From positions 1 through 32,408 of the forward strand of contig JACRBX010000103.1 of NCBI GenBank assembly GCA_016219225.1: a stretch of DNA of 32,408 nt, written 5' to 3'. This DNA is from Deltaproteobacteria bacterium. GTDB lineage: Bacteria; Desulfobacterota; RBG-13-43-22. Within the stretch, counting starts at the first letter, position 1, and every line of letters begins with the position of its first letter. Shown here piece after piece: positions 29,409-32,408 of this stretch. The position numbers and the translations under genes are program-made. The notes below the pieces were generated by a model. It did no database searches. It was not told where the DNA came from and saw only the letters and a list, made by a program, of their open reading frames with translations.

Positions 29409-29436
29409 TTCGGAATTCGGATTTCGGATTTCGGAA
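29409..29436. repeat. Four tandem 7-bp units (TTCGGAA/TTCGGAT)
   Basis: TTCGGAA, TTCGGAT, TTCGGAT, TTCGGAA in exact 7-bp register, 22 nt upstream of the Fe-ADH ATG (on its minus strand NTCCGAA). It falls in the Fe-ADH promoter/leader region. Confidence 0.8.
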
Positions 29437-29544
29437 TTTAAAGAAACACACTTTCATGCTTCGTTGCGCCCCAGGGGTATGGGGGCTTAGTATGAAAATA
29501 CCGTATTTTAATTTTTGGTTGGTGCCCCATTGCGGCATAGGGTT

Positions 29545-29898
29545 TCAGGCCGTGACAAATTTAATGGCCGCCCCGAACCAGGTAAAGGAATGGACCTGAC
29601 CGTCAATACCCACCTGGTGATTCTGCAGGGCCGCCTTGATCCCTTCCTCCCCTTTTTTTAGGGCGCTGAAGGCTGTTTTTGCATCACCCCAGATCATAGC
29701 CGTGTCATAGTCGTTTAAAACGGCGTCCGCTGAAAACCGGCCGTCTTTAAAGATGAACCGCTTTCCTCTTTTTCCATCCCTGGTTTTGATGACAACAGTA
29801 CATTCATGCCCCATAAGGAATTTTTTAAAATTTTCATTGATCCTGGCCGCCTTTTTAAACTTGGATGCCAGTATGGCCAGAATGAGAGAAAAACCCAT
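29545..29898 (-). CDS. Small SCP2-like protein
   Basis: The 117-residue protein has an N-terminal hydrophobic helix (GFSLILAILASKF), then a sterol-carrier-like pattern: FKKFLMGHECTVVIKTRDGKRGKRFIFKDGRF, DTAMIWGDAKTAFSALKKGEEGIKAALQNHQVGIDGQVHSFTWFGAAIKFV. The W(G)D/S-x-x-TA-x-x-x-L-x-x-G sequence and the following ..V.GD..... segment resemble SCP2 domains, which bind lipids. The Shine-Dalgarno AAAGGAGG precedes the ATG by 8 nt. It lies between the class II aldolase-family gene and Fe-ADH on the same strand, with gaps of about 200 and 160 nt, so it could be separate. The function is unknown. Confidence 0.65.
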   Translation of the reverse strand: MGFSLILAILASKFKKAARINENFKKFLMGHECTVVIKTRDGKRGKRFIFKDGRFSADAVLNDYDTAMIWGDAKTAFSALKKGEEGIKAALQNHQVGIDGQVHSFTWFGAAIKFVTA

Positions 29899-29947
29899 AA
29901 AACCCTCCTTTCATAAAGTCTTGGGGTGTTTGAAAAGTAAGTTTTTG

Positions 29948-30053
29948 TTCACCGCTGCGGTGAAATAGCGAAATTTCTGTAGGGTGGGTGCAGCGAAGCG
30001 TAACCCACCAATATAAGTATCTTCTTTACGCTCTCTGCGCCTCTGCGGTGAAA
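29948..30053. repeat. Cluster of dispersed palindromic repeats
   Basis: Three different repeats lie side by side: TTCACCGC/GCGGTGAA (29948-29964, 8-bp arms, one-base loop), a GGTGGGT/ACCCACC hairpin (29983-30009), and a segment TTACGCTCTCTGCGCCTCTG with CGGTGAAAA behind it (30025-30053). The last two forms are familiar to me as common dispersed intergenic sequences of bacterial genomes. No gene is in the 200-nt gap. Confidence 0.7.
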
Positions 30054-30100
30054 ATAGTTTTCCGACAAGCTAAACTAATACGACCTTCATAGCCCCCAAT

Positions 30101-31486
30101 CTAATCCGCCAGGTCCGAAACATCCTCTTCCTTACCCGTGCCCAACCCAAAATCGGCCTGTTGTTTTTCCACCTTGACCAAAGGAATAAATTGACGAACC
30201 AGATCCTGGGTCCCGCCCACCTGGAGCTGATCAAAATAAAATCCGAACTTTGCTTCCAGGGTCTTTCGAATAGCCGATCGAACGGCTTCCGGTAAACCCC
30301 ACATTTCGGCTTTAAACGGCCCCAGGCCTTTTTTCCGGGTACTGTAAAGAAACTGTTCTTCGGTCTTCCCGGTCTTCCATTCGTCGGCATGTTTGGATTT
30401 CAAATAATCGTAAATATTTTGTCTTAAATCTTGAGGAAATTCTTCGTGGTCATAAATAATATTTTGAAAGCCCGTGGCCAGATGCACCTCCACGGCGTCG
30501 TGGGTGACAAACTGATTAAAGGCCTCATCCGGCAGGGTGGAGGCCCCGTGCTGGACCGTGCCGCCCATGCCGTACCCGGTCCTGGCCACCAGGGAGAGAT
30601 CCTTCAAGACCTTAAAATCAATGGCCACCTGGGCCAAAGTGCCGTCGGGCAGGACCACCCCGCCGTGACTCGTCCCGGTCTGGATGCTGATTTTAGAAAG
30701 ACCAGGGATTCCGGCGGGGAGGGCGGCCATGAGGCCGTCCATATAGGCCCGCAGTTCCTTTTCGTCGCTGTTCTTTCCCCCCACCTCTCCGATCTCACCG
30801 CCCACGGAGATAGTGATTCCCGGCGGTTGATGTTTTCGAATAAAGGTCGTAAATCGGGCACACAACTCATAGTTGGCCCGTTGTTGTTCGGCCACCGTGG
30901 CTTGACTTAAGTCCACCAGGGTGGAGGTGTCGATGTCGATATTGTAAAACCCGGCTTCTATGGCCTCCTGGATGAGTTGTTCAATGGCCTTTAATTCGTC
31001 TTCGGGTTTTTCCTTGAATCTTTTTCCGCTGACCTGAAAATGATCCCCCTGGATAAATAACGGTCCCTGAAAACCCTCTTTTATGGCTGCGGCCATGACC
31101 GCAGAAAAATATTCCCTGGGCCTCTGGGCCGTATAGCCGATTTCCGAGCGGGCGATCTCGAAGATCAAGGCCCCGACCTTTCTTTGAACCGCGGCCTTAA
31201 AAGCTGCCCGGGCGCAATCATAGGTCATGGCCCGGAGATTAATGGCCGGAACGGTAAAGGGTTGGGGGATCTCTCCGCGGCCGACGGCCTTGTAGAACGC
31301 ATGGATGGAAGCCGGATAAATTCCAGCCGCCTGCCCCACTTCCCAGATCAACCAGCAGGCATTGGCCTTTTGGGCGGCCTCTCCAAAAACGGCCTGGTGA
31401 ATTAATTGATCGATGGTCTTTTCTCTTAGCTGTTTTTCATCTAAAATGGTTACCCCCTCATGTGGATGGACCTTTATCGAATCCAT
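30101..31486 (-). CDS. Class II aldolase-family protein (FbaA/GatZ-like)
   Basis: The 461-residue protein has the TIM-barrel plan of class II ketose-bisphosphate aldolases: FTVPAINLRAMTYDCARAAF near residue 77, FIQGDHFQVS near 145 (Asp-His pair), a FYNIDIDTSTLVDLS strand, ISVGGEIGEVGGKNS near 224, IQTGTSHGGVVLPDG near 265 and MGGTVQHGASTLPDEAF near 307. These give the metal-binding His/Glu/His positions of the family. It is longer than ordinary FbaA (about 350 aa), with extra N- and C-terminal parts. GatZ/KbaZ-like partner roles are possible. The substrate cannot be named. GGAGGAGG lies just before the ATG. No sugar operon surrounds it. Confidence 0.8.
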   Translation of the reverse strand: MDSIKVHPHEGVTILDEKQLREKTIDQLIHQAVFGEAAQKANACWLIWEVGQAAGIYPASIHAFYKAVGRGEIPQPFTVPAINLRAMTYDCARAAFKAAVQRKVGALIFEIARSEIGYTAQRPREYFSAVMAAAIKEGFQGPLFIQGDHFQVSGKRFKEKPEDELKAIEQLIQEAIEAGFYNIDIDTSTLVDLSQATVAEQQRANYELCARFTTFIRKHQPPGITISVGGEIGEVGGKNSDEKELRAYMDGLMAALPAGIPGLSKISIQTGTSHGGVVLPDGTLAQVAIDFKVLKDLSLVARTGYGMGGTVQHGASTLPDEAFNQFVTHDAVEVHLATGFQNIIYDHEEFPQDLRQNIYDYLKSKHADEWKTGKTEEQFLYSTRKKGLGPFKAEMWGLPEAVRSAIRKTLEAKFGFYFDQLQVGGTQDLVRQFIPLVKVEKQQADFGLGTGKEEDVSDLAD

Positions 31487-31577
31487 AGCCTCCTCCTATC
31501 ATCTTGAAGTTATAAATCAATGTCTTTTTTCTTATTTTATACTCTACCCATCAGAAAGCAAAGTCTTATCAATCAAA

Positions 31578-32354
31578 TCAAAGCTCAGCAGCCTTTAAAT
31601 ATTCTGAAAAGTGAAGAATTTTTTCGGCCTCCTGCTTCTGCATCAGAAACGGGGCCACATCACGGGCAAGATGACTGAAGTCGAGCTCTTTGCACTTGAG
31701 GAGAATCTGTTTCCGTATTGCTTCCCTATCAGCTATTCCCAGTTTGTCCTTCAGGTAATCAAGATTTGGTCTGCTTTTTCCCAGCAAGAAAATGATATCA
31801 TAAAAATCCCTTCCCATCGGGCGTTTTCTGGTAAAGAGACAGGTAATCTTCTGCGACAGTAGTATATCTACTGGTACGACATGTATCCTTACGAAGACAT
31901 CAAACTTATTGAGGATCACCTTCTCCGGAGTGTAATCAAAGCCCTGCGGCTCGGTATCCACCTGGATTGTAAGTCGTTCATCCCGGTGGCGGGAGATTCC
32001 ACTATAAAAGAGTATTTTCGGAATGCGAATGGAAGACCGGTAGGTGGTCCGTATGGTGTTCTTTACCTCCGTTTCGTACCCCTCAAGGGTCAATCGATTA
32101 TGGAGAAGGCCGGCCAGGTTTTCAAAACTTTCCTGATCCAGGGAACGATTATCGAAATCCAGATCTTCGGAGAAGCGTTTTCCGGCATGAACGAATCGGA
32201 TCGCCGTGCCCCCCATAAAGGCCAGGCTGTTGGCATAGGGGGAAGTGAAAATGATTTCGAGGATCTTGTATTGAAGGTATTCCCGAAGAAGATTCTTCTT
32301 AAAAGGGCGGAGAGGTTCGGGATACCAGGATTCGATCTGAGAGAGTTCAAGCAT
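31578..32354 (-). CDS. AbiEii/AbiGii-type nucleotidyltransferase toxin
   Basis: The 258-residue protein has the AbiEii signature: FMGGTAIRFVHAGKRFSEDLDFD (about residues 46-68), which is the GG-T..R...RFS.DLDF nucleotidyltransferase motif, and a later DILLSQKITCLFTRKRPMGRDFYDIIFLL (about 162-190), which carries the second conserved block (K...L..R....RDFYD). AbiEii proteins are GTP-binding-type toxins of the AbiE phage-defence/TA systems, usually encoded after AbiEi. The ATG at 32354 overlaps the end of an upstream gene that leaves the window. AT-rich compared with the aldolase gene. Confidence 0.93.
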   Translation of the reverse strand: MLELSQIESWYPEPLRPFKKNLLREYLQYKILEIIFTSPYANSLAFMGGTAIRFVHAGKRFSEDLDFDNRSLDQESFENLAGLLHNRLTLEGYETEVKNTIRTTYRSSIRIPKILFYSGISRHRDERLTIQVDTEPQGFDYTPEKVILNKFDVFVRIHVVPVDILLSQKITCLFTRKRPMGRDFYDIIFLLGKSRPNLDYLKDKLGIADREAIRKQILLKCKELDFSHLARDVAPFLMQKQEAEKILHFSEYLKAAEL

Positions 32355-32408
32355 TATCCATAAACCCCCAGAAGGCCGTGATTCGTCGGGTCAGAGCCTG
32401 CTGCCCAA
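32347..32408 (-). CDS. C-terminal end of an upstream gene, possible AbiEi
   Basis: Only the last residues are inside the window. The best frame ends QALTRRITAFWGFMDNA with TGA at 32347-32349, overlapping the AbiEii start by 8 nt. Another frame (ending TNHGLLGVYG, TAA at about 32354-32356) is also open, so the choice rests on codon look. In AbiE operons this position belongs to the AbiEi antitoxin/repressor. Confidence 0.35.
   Translation of the reverse strand, partial: GQQALTRRITAFWGFMDNA

Noticed and set aside
1-32408. Transposase, integrase or phage genes that would explain the accessory genes
   Set aside because: None of the open frames shows DDE, tyrosine or serine recombinase motifs, and no tRNA gene that could serve as an attachment site was seen.

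Overview
The window looks like chromosomal DNA of an anaerobic bacterium, most plausibly a Desulfobacterota/syntroph-like 'deltaproteobacterium'. This is inferred from a tungsten-type aldehyde:ferredoxin oxidoreductase next to an iron alcohol dehydrogenase, a UroD/MtaA-type protein, a TRAP transporter, CheB-CheR-PAS signalling, a PurS-like/PurL fusion with separate PurQ, and heavy use of small toxin-antitoxin (TA) loci. No rRNA, tRNA, CRISPR array, transposase or phage gene was found. Taxonomy is an inference from gene content only.

Layout. 1-1.6 kb: DUF523 protein and a TIM-barrel amidohydrolase (+). 1.6-4.9 kb (-): HEPN/MNT pair, an LsrF-type aldolase/thiolase, a HicB-like antitoxin behind a 25-codon HicA remnant, and a zinc alcohol dehydrogenase. 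5.0-9.2 kb (+): a MoaD/ThiS-like protein with a promoter that predicts a leaderless mRNA, then purL and purQ overlapping by 1 nt. 9.3-12.5 kb (+): two TA pairs of the same design bracketing tmk and a UroD-family gene. 12.8-15.8 kb (+): TRAP transporter dctP-dctQ-dctM. 15.9-16.7 kb (-): crotonase-fold protein with isomerase-like active-site residues. 16.9-21.2 kb (+): CheB-CheR-PAS fusion and a PAS/HisKA_3 histidine kinase. 21.25-21.7 kb: gene-free, repeat-rich. 21.7-24.4 kb: MntA-like nucleotidyltransferase with a broken partner, holB, an AbrB/RelE pair (-) and a DUF5661 protein. 24.6-29.4 kb (-): an operon Fe-ADH -> AOR -> FAD oxidoreductase. 29.5-32.4 kb (-): a small SCP2-like protein, a class II aldolase-family protein, and AbiEii with the tail of an upstream gene.

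How it fits together. The clearest metabolic unit is the 29.4-24.6 kb operon. It would oxidise an alcohol to an aldehyde (Fe-ADH) and the aldehyde to an acid with ferredoxin reduction (AOR), with a fumarate-reductase-like flavoprotein as a third, unassigned partner. The second unit is a TRAP transporter with its own promoter, a hairpin between dctP and dctQ, and a terminator. Housekeeping genes (purL, purQ, tmk, holB) are interleaved with accessory material. Seven TA or TA-like loci lie in 32 kb, most of them visibly AT-richer than their neighbours, and three of these loci or their flanks show broken reading frames.

Non-coding structure is informative. Several good sigma70-type promoters with 17-18 bp spacers can be read directly. 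A heptameric tandem motif (NNYCGAA) recurs in four separate intergenic gaps. A nested palindromic element with GTCATTCC ends occurs twice. A triplicated Shine-Dalgarno block precedes the histidine kinase gene. No single unmistakably new system was found; the best candidates are the three-gene oxidoreductase operon with an altered flavoprotein active site, and the CheB-CheR/kinase pair.
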